Shown here: positions 7,561 to 15,483 of the stretch, in pieces | How positions within the stretch are numbered: position 1 is the stretch's first letter | Layout: each line of letters begins with the position of its first letter | Source: Streptacidiphilus pinicola | GTDB taxonomy: Bacteria > Actinomycetota > Actinomycetes > Streptomycetales > Streptomycetaceae | Reading direction: 5' to 3' | NCBI RefSeq assembly: GCF_003258295.1 | Contig: NZ_QKYN01000029.1 | Location: forward strand, 1 to 64,000 | Length of the DNA: 64,000 nucleotides | Program-made: the position numbers and the translations under genes | The notes under the pieces: generated by a model | Seen by the model: the letters and a program-made list of their open reading frames with translations, nothing else | The model's database searches: none | What the model was told of the DNA's origin: nothing

Positions 7561-8424
7561 TTGGTATTCCAGATGCCGACGACCGGCCCGACGCGGCGTC
7601 GCCCGCGCGTGCTGCCGTTGGCATCGGCCATCTCCGCGGGCCTGATGCTGGGCGCCCTGGTGGTGCTGGTCGCGCCGAGCTGGGCTCAGGTCATCCTCTT
7701 CCTGGTCTTCGGCTCCGTCATGGCGCTGCTGGTCGGCGGCAACTGCTGGCTCGCGCACCGGCTGCGTCAGCCGCTGAGCGTGATGTCGTCCGAACAGGTG
7801 AGCCTGGATCCGTGCCGCCAGCTGGTCGCCGGACGAAAACCGGTGCTGCTCGCTGCGGTCGCCGGTGTCCCGGGGGTGCTGGCCGGTGCGGCCGCGGCCA
7901 CCCACGCCGACCTGTGGCAGGAGACGGTGCGCGGCGCCGAGTGGGGAGTGCGGGACCCGATCCTGCACCGGCCCTCGGGCTTCTACCTGACCACCGTCCC
8001 CTGGTACCGGTTCCTGGTCGACTTCGGCTTCGCGGCGATGGTCGCCTCCTTGGCCGCGGCCGGGGCGGTCCACTACCTCTACGGCGGCCTGCAGTTGCAG
8101 GACCGACGCAGACGCAGCACGGCCGCCGCCCGGACGCAGCTCTCGCTGCTGTGCGCGGTGCTGCTGGCGTTGAAGGCGGCGGCGTACTGGTTGGACCGCT
8201 TCGAGATCGTGGGCCGCGCGGGCGAGCTGGGTCCGCGCGAGCTGGCCGCCTGGCTGCAGGCGAAGTCGCTGCTGTGCAGCATCGCGCTGATCTGCGCCGT
8301 GCTGTTCCTGTCGGTCCCGGTCCGGCACCGCTGGATGCCGGCTCTCACGGGGCTGGTGCTGCTGCTGTTCTGCTCGGGCCTGATCGGCGGGGTGTACCCG
8401 GCGCTGGTCGCCTATCTCGGTTGA
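7561..8424 (+). CDS. Truncated UPF0182-family membrane protein
   Basis: The 287-residue protein starts at TTG 7561 with GAGGA upstream, beginning (M)VFQMP, which matches the usual MAFQMP start of UPF0182 proteins. Several hydrophobic helices are visible. Family segments are recognisable: NCWLAHRLRQPLS, WYRFLVDFGFAA, HYLYGGLQLQ, LLALKAAAYWLDR and the end block LIGGVYPALV. In UPF0182 proteins that last block is followed by roughly 600 further residues, but here translation stops five codons later. The usual segment between the first two helices (WYRS-type) also seems to be missing. No C-terminal remainder lies in the 40 bases before the tRNA. It is either a relic or a shortened functional form. 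Confidence 0.8.
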   Translation: MVFQMPTTGPTRRRPRVLPLASAISAGLMLGALVVLVAPSWAQVILFLVFGSVMALLVGGNCWLAHRLRQPLSVMSSEQVSLDPCRQLVAGRKPVLLAAVAGVPGVLAGAAAATHADLWQETVRGAEWGVRDPILHRPSGFYLTTVPWYRFLVDFGFAAMVASLAAAGAVHYLYGGLQLQDRRRRSTAAARTQLSLLCAVLLALKAAAYWLDRFEIVGRAGELGPRELAAWLQAKSLLCSIALICAVLFLSVPVRHRWMPALTGLVLLLFCSGLIGGVYPALVAYLG

Positions 8425-8451
8425 GGAACCGCTCCGGGCACGTGCTAGTGT
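8421..8451 (+). promoter_or_regulatory. Possible promoter of first tRNA-fMet gene
   Basis: TTGAGG (8421-8426) and TAGTGT (8446-8451) are separated by 19 bases and lie 14 bases before the tRNA. The -35-like element overlaps the stop codon of the UPF0182-like gene. The long spacing makes this a weak call. Confidence 0.4.
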
Positions 8452-8464
8452 TGGGGCACAACGA

Positions 8465-8538
8465 CGCGGGGTGGAGCAGCTCGGTAGCTCGCTGGGCTCA
8501 TAACCCAGAGGTCGCAGGTTCAAATCCTGTCCCCGCTA
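8465..8538 (+). tRNA. Initiator tRNA-Met (CAT), copy 1
   Basis: A 74-nt cloverleaf with acceptor CGCGGGG/CCCCGC and anticodon loop CTCATAA. The anticodon stem contains three consecutive G:C pairs (GGG/CCC), and the first base pair is a mismatch (C1 opposite T72). Both are hallmarks of initiator tRNA. The CCA end is not encoded. Confidence 0.97.
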
Positions 8539-8543
8539 CTCAG

Positions 8544-8579
8544 GACGAAGGCCCGGTGCACACGCACCGGGCCTTCGTC
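8544..8579 (+). terminator. Terminator after tRNA-fMet copy 1
   Basis: A perfect 16-bp stem, left arm 8544-8559 and right arm 8564-8579 with loop ACAC, begins 5 bases after the tRNA. The core GCCCGGTGC/GCACCGGGC is identical in the second copy. Confidence 0.85.
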
Positions 8580-8603
8580 GTTCCGGCCCCCGGTTATATC
8601 GAT

Positions 8604-8633
8604 TTGCTCTGATCGGCCAGGGCGTCGTAGAGT
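8604..8633 (+). promoter_or_regulatory. Promoter of second tRNA-fMet gene
   Basis: TTGCTC (8604-8609) and TAGAGT (8628-8633) are separated by 18 bases, 13 bases before the tRNA. They fit a housekeeping (HrdB-type) promoter and imply independent transcription of copy 2. Confidence 0.5.
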
Positions 8634-8646
8634 AGAGACACAACGA

Positions 8647-8720
8647 CGCGGGGTGGAGCAGCTCGGTAGCTCGCTGGGCTCATAACCCAGAGGTCGCAGG
8701 TTCAAATCCTGTCCCCGCTA
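8647..8720 (+). tRNA. Initiator tRNA-Met (CAT), copy 2
   Basis: Base-for-base identical to the copy at 8465-8538: same CAT anticodon, GGG/CCC anticodon stem and C1-T72 mismatch. Confidence 0.97.
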
Positions 8721-8725
8721 CTGAA

Positions 8726-8757
8726 GACAGGCCCGGTGCACACGCACCGGGCCTGTC
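8726..8757 (+). terminator. Terminator after tRNA-fMet copy 2
   Basis: A perfect 14-bp stem, arms 8726-8739 and 8744-8757, with the loop ACAC. Confidence 0.85.
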
Positions 8758-9104
8758 GCATATCCGCAGATCCTCTGCTCACGGTCGACGCGCGTCGACC
8801 GCCGCGCCGGGGACCGTGTCGTGGGGCGCGCGACTCTGCCGAACGGGTACGGAATCTGACGGACAGTCTTATCGGGTTCCAGCACGGGAAGATGGGGGTC
8901 GCGGGAGGTCGGGGGCACGCTGTCGTCGACCGCTCGCACAGGTGTTGCACGGTAGATGTGTCGCGATATCGACAAAGCGCTGAAGTACCCTCACAAGCTG
9001 CGGTATACCAGGTGTACGCGGGTTGCGGATGGTGCGACGATGAGCTCGACGGGGGCGATTGCGTACCAGGGGTGCCCGCATCCCCGGCGGACGCGGGAGT
9101 CGAC
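8758..9104 (+). other. Intergenic leader before Sel1-repeat gene
   Basis: This 347-base stretch has no convincing gene. A 52-codon ORF (ATG 8956, stop 9112-9114, beginning MCRDIDKALKYPHKLRY) overlaps the start of the next gene out of frame. It contains several AT-rich codons but lacks a ribosome binding site. The segment 8940-9010 is noticeably less GC-rich than its surroundings and probably carries the promoter of the Sel1-repeat gene. Confidence 0.4.
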
Positions 9105-11177
9105 ATGTCGGTAGTTGCTGGAGGCCCGGCAGGGGCCGAGCAGGCGGGGCGGCTGCCGTTGCAGCGCGGCCAGGACGCCCAGCGCGACGGCACGCTCCTC
9201 GGACAGCCGACCCTTGATGCCGCCGCGCCCGACAGCCAGAGGCTCGACCTCTCGGCCCCCGACTTCCCGCTGCCCGACGCCTCGCTCGCCGACACCCCGC
9301 TGACCGACCGAGCCGCCCACACCGACGATGCCGCGGACACCGACGGCGCCGACGACGACGCTGCCGTCGACCGCAGCGGTGCCCCCCACGGATCGACACC
9401 GTCCAGATCCACCCCGCGCCCCGACCTCGACCCCGTCGCGGAGGGCGAGGCGCCGGTCGGGGACGAGAGCCCGGCCGGAGCGGAGAGCTTCGAGGAGGTG
9501 CTCGCGGCGCGCGAGCGGGAGGCGCTGGAGCAGCGCTACCGCGACGCCGCGGAGTCGGGTGACGCCGCGGCGGCCAGTCTGCTCGGCGCGTTGCTGCTGC
9601 GCCGGGGCGATCTCGACGCCGCCGAGCCGTACCTGCGTCGGGCGGCCGCCGCCGGACTGCGGGCCGGCGCCAATAATTTGGGGGTGCTGCTGCACCAGCG
9701 CGGCCATCGGGACGAGGCCGGCCTGTGGTGGCGCGAGGCCGCCGTCGCCGGCAGCGCGCCCGCCGCGCACGCCCTCGGCCTGCATCTGCGCGACCGCGGC
9801 GACGAGTCCGGAGCCGAGTACTGGCTGCTTCAGGCGGCCGAGCAGGGGCACACCGGCGGCGCGTTCGCGCTGGCCGACCTGCTGGAGCACCGCCGTGACA
9901 CGGCCCGTGCCGAGCGCTGGTTCCGCACCGCCGCCGAGGTCGGCCACCGCGAGGCCGCGTACCGGCTCGGCCGCCTGCGCGAGGGGGCGCGGGACGCCGC
10001 CGGGGCGGAGCCCTGGTACCGGCAGGCCGCGGCCAGGAGCCACACCGCCGCCTCACTCCGGCTCGGCCATCTCCTCGAGGCGCGCAAGGACCGCGAGGAG
10101 GCCGCCCGTTGGTACCGCCAGGCGGCCCAGGCGGGCGAGTCGCGCGCGGCCTGCGCGCTCGGCTTCCTGCTGCGCGACCAGGGTGACGCGGTCGGCGCCG
10201 CCGACTGGTGGCGCGAGGCCGCGGAGGCCGGCGACGGCACGGCCGCGAACGCGCTCGGCGCGCTCCACGACGAGTGGGGCGAGACCGAGATGGCGCAGCA
10301 GTGGTACCGCACGGCGCTGGACGCAGGGGACCACAACGGGGCGTTCAACCTCGGCCTGATGGCGGCTGCGCGCGGCCAGGAGGCGATGGCGGAGCAGTGG
10401 TACCGCCGGGCGGCCTACGCCGGTCACCGCGAGGCGAGCAACGCGCTGGCGGTGATGCTGCTGCAGCGCGGCGACACCCCCGGCGCCGAGCCGTGGTTCT
10501 GCAAGGCCGCCGAGGCAGGCTCGGTCGACGCCGCCTACAACCTGGGCATTCTGCACGCGGAGCGCGGCGAACTGCACTCCGCGCAGGAGTGGTACGCCCG
10601 TGCGGCGGCCGAGGGCCACGCGGACGCGGCGCTGCAGCTGGGGGTGGCCAAGGAGCGCCGCGGCGATCTCGCCGCGGCGGCGGCGCGGTACCGGCAGGCG
10701 GCTGACGGTGCCTCGGTCGAGGGCGCGTTCCGCCTCGCGGTGCTGCTGGAGCGGTTCGAGGACGAGACCGGCGGCCGGGGCGAGGACCCGGAGCGCTGGT
10801 ACCGCAAAGCGGCCGAGGCCGGACACGGCCGCGCCCAGGTGCGGATCGGTGTCCGCGCGGCGGAGCGGGGTGAGACTCAGGAGGCGGAGCGCTGGTACCG
10901 CGCCGCCGCCGAGGGCGGCAGTCGCAGCGGCGCGTTCAACCTCGGCCTGCTCCTGGCCCGCGAGGGCGGCGAGTCCGAGGCGCTGCGCTGGTACACCATC
11001 GCCGCGGAGGCCGGCCACGGTCGCGCGGCGCTCCGGCTCGCCCTGGTCGCCGCGCGCCGCGGCGAACTGCGCGAGGCCCGCGTCTGGTGCGTCCGGGCGG
11101 CGGAGCTCGGTCCGTCCGGTGTGACGGAGCGGGCGGAGCGCCTGCTGGAGGCGCTGAGCGCGGAACTGTCGGCCTAG
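9105..11177 (+). CDS. Sel1/TPR-like repeat protein (690 aa)
   Basis: ATG 9105 follows GGGAG by 5 bases. After an acidic, proline-rich 125-residue leader (including DAxLADTPLTDRAAHTDD-like sequence), the rest is about 15 Sel1-like helical repeats of 36 residues. Their pattern is AExWYRxAAEAGHxxAAxxLGxLLxxxGD; examples are AEQWYRRAAYAGHREASNAL and AEPWFCKAAEAGSVDAAYNL. There is no signal peptide or membrane helix, so the product is probably a cytoplasmic scaffold for protein-protein contacts. The conserved position beside tRNA-fMet is, from memory, typical in streptomycetes. Partners are unknown. The in-frame ORF extends further upstream to 8736, but that part crosses the tRNA terminator and is not coding-like. 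Confidence 0.85.
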   Translation: MSVVAGGPAGAEQAGRLPLQRGQDAQRDGTLLGQPTLDAAAPDSQRLDLSAPDFPLPDASLADTPLTDRAAHTDDAADTDGADDDAAVDRSGAPHGSTPSRSTPRPDLDPVAEGEAPVGDESPAGAESFEEVLAAREREALEQRYRDAAESGDAAAASLLGALLLRRGDLDAAEPYLRRAAAAGLRAGANNLGVLLHQRGHRDEAGLWWREAAVAGSAPAAHALGLHLRDRGDESGAEYWLLQAAEQGHTGGAFALADLLEHRRDTARAERWFRTAAEVGHREAAYRLGRLREGARDAAGAEPWYRQAAARSHTAASLRLGHLLEARKDREEAARWYRQAAQAGESRAACALGFLLRDQGDAVGAADWWREAAEAGDGTAANALGALHDEWGETEMAQQWYRTALDAGDHNGAFNLGLMAAARGQEAMAEQWYRRAAYAGHREASNALAVMLLQRGDTPGAEPWFCKAAEAGSVDAAYNLGILHAERGELHSAQEWYARAAAEGHADAALQLGVAKERRGDLAAAAARYRQAADGASVEGAFRLAVLLERFEDETGGRGEDPERWYRKAAEAGHGRAQVRIGVRAAERGETQEAERWYRAAAEGGSRSGAFNLGLLLAREGGESEALRWYTIAAEAGHGRAALRLALVAARRGELREARVWCVRAAELGPSGVTERAERLLEALSAELSA

Positions 11178-11179
11178 CC

Positions 11180-11596
11180 TCAGGCTTGGGCGCAGGCCGG
11201 GCAGAGGCCGCGGTAGGTGACCTCGACGCCGGAGATGGCGAAGCCGAAGCGCTCGGCGGCGGGGAGCGCGTTCAGGGGGTCCTCCGACGGATGCACGTCG
11301 CGGATGGTGCCGCAGGCCTCGCAGACCAGGTGCTGGTGCGCGTGGTGGGCGTTGGGGTCGTACCGCTTGGCGCGGCCGTCCGTGGAGACCTCCAGGACTT
11401 CGCCGAGCGTGACGAGTTCGCCCAGGGTGTTGTAGACCGTCGCCCGGCTGATCTCCGGCAGCAGTCCGACGGCGCGCGCGTGGATCTCGTCCGCGGTGTA
11501 GTGGACGTGGTCACCGTCCAGGACCTGGGCCACGACCCGTCGTTGCGCGGTGAGTCGCCACCCGCGGTTCCGGAGCCGTTCCAGCAGGTCACTCAT
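11180..11596 (-). CDS. Fur-family redox/metal regulator (CatR/PerR-like)
   Basis: A 138-residue Fur-superfamily repressor. The winged-helix N terminus reads LRNRGWRLTAQRRVVAQVL and ISRATVYNTLGELVTLGEV. Metal site residues are in NAHHAHQHLVCEACG, and a second CxxC (GLCPACAQA) forms the structural zinc site. The RGWRLTAQRRVVAxVL...TADEIHARA pattern matches CatR, the peroxide-sensing repressor of catalase in Streptomyces, better than Zur, Nur or FurA as I remember them. No catalase gene is adjacent, so the target is inferred to be elsewhere. It lies 15 bases downstream of dedA, and no clear ribosome binding site precedes its ATG. Confidence 0.85.
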   Translation of the reverse strand: MSDLLERLRNRGWRLTAQRRVVAQVLDGDHVHYTADEIHARAVGLLPEISRATVYNTLGELVTLGEVLEVSTDGRAKRYDPNAHHAHQHLVCEACGTIRDVHPSEDPLNALPAAERFGFAISGVEVTYRGLCPACAQA

Positions 11597-11611
11597 GGGG
11601 GAGAGGGTATC

Positions 11612-12298
11612 TCAGACGGCGGAGCCCTCGATCTGGGCCTCGGCGTCGGCGTCGTCGGCAGCGCCGCTCTCCTGCTCCAGCCACGCCTCGGCCTTCTTCT
11701 CGGCGCGGCGCTTCAGCAGCACCAGGCCGGCCACGACGAGCGCCGCCACGCCGACGGCGATCCAACTGGCCACCGAGGCGTAGTGCTCGACGGTGTGCCA
11801 GCCCGCTCCGGCGAAGTAGCCGAGAAGGACGAAGCCCGTCGCCCAGACCGCGCCGCCGAGCATGTTCCACACGGCGAAGGTGCGGTAGGGCATCTCGGAG
11901 ACGCCGCACAGGCCGGGGACGAGGGCGCGCAGGGCGGCCGCGAAGCGGCCCGCGAAGACGGCCTTTCCGCCGAGACGCCGGATCAGCTCCTTGCTCTGGC
12001 GCACGCTGGCCGGCTTGATCAGGCGCTTGGGCAGCCGGGAGAGCAGCGTGTCGCCCCAGCGCTTGCCGACCGCGTAGCCGATGCTGTCGCCGACGACGGC
12101 GCCGACGATCGCCACGAGCAGCACCGCCCACAGCTGGGTGTGACCGTTGTAGGCGGTGACCCCGCCGATCACCACCGCGGTCTCGCCGGGGATGAGGAAG
12201 CCGAGGAAGACCGAGGACTCCAGGGCGGGCAGCAGGAAGACGGCGATCAGCACCAACGTGCCGTTGAGTGCGAGCAGGTGGTCGCTGATCCAGGACAC
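11612..12298 (-). CDS. DedA-family membrane protein
   Basis: A 228-residue polytopic protein of the DedA (SNARE-associated/VTT) family, proposed to act as a lipid flippase such as for undecaprenyl phosphate. Diagnostic blocks are FLGFLIPGETAVVIGG (residues 31-46), GAVVGDSIGYAVGKRWG, the amphipathic reentrant motif FAGRFAAALRALVPGLCGVSEMPYRTF, and WATGFVLLGYFAG. The GTG at 12298 follows GAGGAC by 7 bases. The charged C-terminal tail (EKKAEAWLEQESGAADDADA) is cytoplasmic. It is probably co-transcribed with the downstream Fur-family gene. Confidence 0.93.
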   Translation of the reverse strand: MSWISDHLLALNGTLVLIAVFLLPALESSVFLGFLIPGETAVVIGGVTAYNGHTQLWAVLLVAIVGAVVGDSIGYAVGKRWGDTLLSRLPKRLIKPASVRQSKELIRRLGGKAVFAGRFAAALRALVPGLCGVSEMPYRTFAVWNMLGGAVWATGFVLLGYFAGAGWHTVEHYASVASWIAVGVAALVVAGLVLLKRRAEKKAEAWLEQESGAADDADAEAQIEGSAV

Positions 12299-12434
12299 GG
12301 GCAGTCCTCACGGCAGGGGGACGGGACGGGACGAGACCCCAAACCTATCGTCCGCCCGCGTAAGCGCGCGGTCAGCGCCGGGCGCTCAGCAGCGGTGGGG
12401 GCGCCGGGAACGGTGCCCCCACCGTCCCGCGGGC

Positions 12435-13229
12435 TCAGCCGAGTCGGTGGAGCACTTCTCCGTGCAGCAGGCCGTTGCTGGCGACAGCGTTGCCGCTGCG
12501 GACGCCGGGGATGCCGTCGAGGCCGGTGAAACGGCCGCCCGCCTCCTCGACGACGACGCAGCAGGCCGCCATGTCCCACAGGCTCAGCTCGGGCTCGGCG
12601 GCGAGGTCGACGGCGCCCTCGGCGACCATCATGTAGGACCAGAAGTCGCCGTAGGCGCGGGTGCGCCAGCAGGCGCGGGTGAGGTCGAGGAAGGCGTCGA
12701 GCTTGCCGCGCTCCTCCCAGCCGCCGAGCGACGAGTACGAGAACGAGGCGTCCTCGAGGCGGGAGACCTCGGAGACGTGGATGCGCGAGGCGCGGGTCAG
12801 GCTGCGGCCGGTGAACGCGCCGGTGCCGCGGGCGGCCCACCAGCGGCGACCGAGCGCGGGCGCGGAGACGAGGCCGACGACGGGCTGCTCGCCGCCGGGG
12901 CCCGCCTCCATGAGCGCGATCAACGTCGCCCAGACCGGGACGCCGCGGATGAAGTTCTTGGTGCCGTCGATCGGGTCGATCACCCAGCGGCGCGGGCCCT
13001 GGCCGGTGGTGGTGCCGTACTCCTCACCGAGGACGGTGTCGCGTGGCCGCGCGCGGGCGAGGTCGCTGCGGAGCAGGTCCTCGACCGCCTTGTCCGCGTC
13101 GCTGACCGGGGTGAGGTCCGGCTTGGTCTCGACGGCGAGGTCGAGCGCGCGGAAGCGGTCGAGGGTCACCGAGTCGGCGTGGTCCGCGAGGACGTGGGCA
13201 AGGCGCAGATCGTCGGAGTAGTCGGCCAT
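12435..13229 (-). CDS. hisN: Histidinol-phosphatase HisN (inositol monophosphatase family)
   Basis: The 264-residue protein has the metal-binding motifs of the inositol monophosphatase fold: GEEYG, WVIDPIDGTKNFIRG (DPxDGT) and WDMAACCVVVEEAGGRFT. The local context, near aroA and rsgA, is that of streptomycete hisN, which dephosphorylates histidinol phosphate in histidine biosynthesis. ATG 13229 (MADYSDDLRLAHVLAD) is chosen over the in-frame ATG 30 bases upstream because the homologous N terminus begins there. The alternative, a general inositol-phosphate phosphatase, is less likely. Confidence 0.88.
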   Translation of the reverse strand: MADYSDDLRLAHVLADHADSVTLDRFRALDLAVETKPDLTPVSDADKAVEDLLRSDLARARPRDTVLGEEYGTTTGQGPRRWVIDPIDGTKNFIRGVPVWATLIALMEAGPGGEQPVVGLVSAPALGRRWWAARGTGAFTGRSLTRASRIHVSEVSRLEDASFSYSSLGGWEERGKLDAFLDLTRACWRTRAYGDFWSYMMVAEGAVDLAAEPELSLWDMAACCVVVEEAGGRFTGLDGIPGVRSGNAVASNGLLHGEVLHRLG

Positions 13230-13396
13230 GCCCCGAACAGTAACGATCTCGGCGGGCATGGGCCAGCGCCGTCCGCGCCGTGCCGCGCGTGTCCGGAGCG
13301 TGCCGCGCGCCGAGGGATTGACTTCGTCGGTGGGCGCCCCGAGTCTGGGCGAGCTGACATGACGTCAGCTCATGTTTGCTTGGGGGAGGTCTGCCC

Positions 13397-15004
13397 GTGA
13401 GACCCGCGAGACCCGTGAAGATCGCACGAAGAGGCGCTTCGGGACGGCAGGGGCGCCCGAGAATCCTGCTCGCCCTGCTCGGCGCGACCGCCCTGGCGGT
13501 GGCCGGAATCACGCCGACCGCCGCGGGCGCCGCGTCCACCCACCGTCACAACCACGCGCGCACCCTGCTCGTCTGCAACGGCAGCACCACGCCCTGCCCG
13601 CGCGAAGCCGGCGCCGCCGCCTACCGGACCGTGCAGGCCGCCGTCGACGCCGCGCGGCGCGGCGACTGGGTGCTGGTCTGGCCCGGTGTCTATCACGAGA
13701 AGGCCACCGACAGCGCGGGCGTGCTGATCACGACGCCCGGCATCCACCTGCGCGGGCTCGACCGCAACGGGGTCGTCATCGACGGCAGCGACGGCACTGC
13801 GGCGCATCCCTGTCCGGCGGATCCGGCGCTGCAGGACCGCACCGGGCGCAGCGGGATCGTCGTCTCGAAGGCCGACGACGTCTCCGTCGAGAACCTGACG
13901 GTCTGCAACTACCTCTCCGGCGCGGACGGCGAGGGATACGGCGGCGGCAACGAGATCTGGTGGAACGGCGGCGACGGCAGCGGCACGATCGGGCTGCACG
14001 GCTACCACGGCGCCTACCTCACGGCGACGTCCGGTTACGGCTCGGCCGACGCGAGCGCGTCGATGGCGCAGTACGGGATCTTCGCGTCCAACGCCACCGG
14101 GCCGGCCGTCGTCGCGCACACCTACGCCTCCAACATGGGTGACTCCGACTACTACGTGGGCGCGTGCCGGAACGTCTGCGGGGTCGTGCTGACGGACGCG
14201 CACGGGCAGAACTCGGCGCTCGGCTTCTCGGGCACGAACTCCGGCGGCTACGTCATCCGCAACTCCGAGTTCGACCACAACCGCACCGGCATCGCGCCGA
14301 ACTCCCTGAACAACGACGACGCGCCGCCCCCGCAGGACGGCAGCTGCGTGAACGCGCCGCAGGCGTCGTGCACGTTCATCGAGCACAACTTCATCCACGA
14401 CAACAACAACCCGAACGCGCCCGTCTCCGGTCTGGCGCCGGTGATCGGCGTGGGCGTGGAGATCTCCGGCGGGCACGGCGACACGGTGCGGGACAACCGG
14501 ATCGAGCGGCAGGGCAGTTGGGGCGTGGTGCTGCACGACTTCCCGGACAGCGAGACGCCGCCGCCGGGGAGCGACTGCCAGGGTGGCGTGCAGCAGCCGG
14601 GGCTGTGCCTCTTCCTCGCCTACGGCAACGTGGTGGCGGACAACGCGTTCAGCCACGTCGGCTGGTTCGGCAACCCGACCAACGCGGACGTGGCGAACGA
14701 GTCGGCGACGGCGCCCCGCAACTGCTTCACCGGCAACCGCGTGATCGGCGGGGGCGCGCTGACCAGCGATCCCGCGGCCATCCAGAGCGGCGCGGTGGAC
14801 GGCACGCCGTGCGGTGCGGGCGCGGGCGTGGGCGACAGCGGGCTGCTCTTCGGCGAGCTGGTCTGCGCGGCGGGCTTCGGGACCTGCCCGGTGCCGGGCG
14901 CCGCCTACCCGCAGCGGACGGGGCTGGACCTGGCGCCGATCCGGCCGCAGCAGACGATGCCGCAGCCGTGCCGGGACGTGCCGGAGAACGCGTTCTGTCG
15001 GTGA
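13397..15004 (+). CDS. Secreted right-handed beta-helix protein
   Basis: GTG 13397 follows GGGGGAGG by 7 bases. The first 45 residues form a long signal peptide (twin-arginine-like RRGASGRQGR before a hydrophobic core, ending AAGAAS). The mature part contains a Pfam-type periplasmic copper-binding/pectate-lyase repeat pattern: YRTVQAAVDAARRGDWVLVWPGVYHE, then NGVVIDGSD and repeated asparagine-rich turns (IRNSEFDHNRTGI, VRDNRIERQGSWGVVL, VVADNAFSHVGWFGNP). Several cysteine pairs fit an exported protein. It could be a polysaccharide lyase-like or adhesin protein; no catalytic residue set is identifiable. It sits between hisN and the SMR gene in what is otherwise a minus-strand cluster. Confidence 0.82.
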   Translation: MRPARPVKIARRGASGRQGRPRILLALLGATALAVAGITPTAAGAASTHRHNHARTLLVCNGSTTPCPREAGAAAYRTVQAAVDAARRGDWVLVWPGVYHEKATDSAGVLITTPGIHLRGLDRNGVVIDGSDGTAAHPCPADPALQDRTGRSGIVVSKADDVSVENLTVCNYLSGADGEGYGGGNEIWWNGGDGSGTIGLHGYHGAYLTATSGYGSADASASMAQYGIFASNATGPAVVAHTYASNMGDSDYYVGACRNVCGVVLTDAHGQNSALGFSGTNSGGYVIRNSEFDHNRTGIAPNSLNNDDAPPPQDGSCVNAPQASCTFIEHNFIHDNNNPNAPVSGLAPVIGVGVEISGGHGDTVRDNRIERQGSWGVVLHDFPDSETPPPGSDCQGGVQQPGLCLFLAYGNVVADNAFSHVGWFGNPTNADVANESATAPRNCFTGNRVIGGGALTSDPAAIQSGAVDGTPCGAGAGVGDSGLLFGELVCAAGFGTCPVPGAAYPQRTGLDLAPIRPQQTMPQPCRDVPENAFCR

Positions 15005-15040
15005 CGGGTGCCAGGACTTGGCTTCAGTGAATGATGAGGC

Positions 15041-15364
15041 TCAGTGACCGCCGCCGCTGAGCTGGAGGCCGATCACGCCCACCAGGACCAGTGAGATCGA
15101 GACGAGCTTGAGCACGGAGACGGCGTCGCCGAGCCAGATCATGCCCACGGTCGCGGTTCCGGCGGCGCCGATCCCCGTCCAGACGGCATAGGCGGGGCCG
15201 ACGTCGAGGGTCTTCAGCGAGAGCGTCAGCAGGCCGAAGCTGCCGAGGGCGAAGCAGGCGAAGCCGACGGTGGGCCAGACCCGGGAGAATCCGTCGCTGA
15301 GCTTGAGACAGACGGCGAAGCCCGTCTCCAGGATCCCCGCGACGACCACCAGCAGCCAGGCCAC
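15041..15364 (-). CDS. SMR-family small exporter (SugE/Gdx-like)
   Basis: A 107-residue, four-helix small multidrug-resistance protein. The GTG at 15364 is placed after GGAGGG. The conserved Glu of helix 1 is in VVAGILETGFAVCLKLSDGFS, and the second half reads GPAYAVWTGIGAAGTATVGMIWLGD. The Lys in helix 1 after the Glu and the TGIGA segment fit the SugE/Gdx subgroup, many of which export guanidinium. I looked upstream for a guanidine (ykkC) riboswitch and saw none. It could equally be a general cation exporter. Confidence 0.88.
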   Translation of the reverse strand: MAWLLVVVAGILETGFAVCLKLSDGFSRVWPTVGFACFALGSFGLLTLSLKTLDVGPAYAVWTGIGAAGTATVGMIWLGDAVSVLKLVSISLVLVGVIGLQLSGGGH

Positions 15365-15483
15365 AGCACCCTCCGGAGTCCGACGGCCACGTCCCACCAT
15401 GATCGATGCGGGGCCGGCCGTCGGCATCTCGAAGAAGTGCCGCGAGCACGTACTGCGGGCAGGTGCCGGGACGTCAGTCGCCG

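Larger units (their letters stand above)
8455..8757 (+). repeat. Tandem duplication of tRNA-fMet unit (182-bp period)
   Basis: Two tRNA genes identical in all 74 bases start 182 bases apart. Each is preceded by CACAACGACG and followed by a hairpin with the same core and ACAC loop. Spacer sequence between the units has diverged, including different stem bases next to the core (GACGAA versus GACA), so the duplication is old or under gene-conversion only in the tRNA. Confidence 0.85.
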
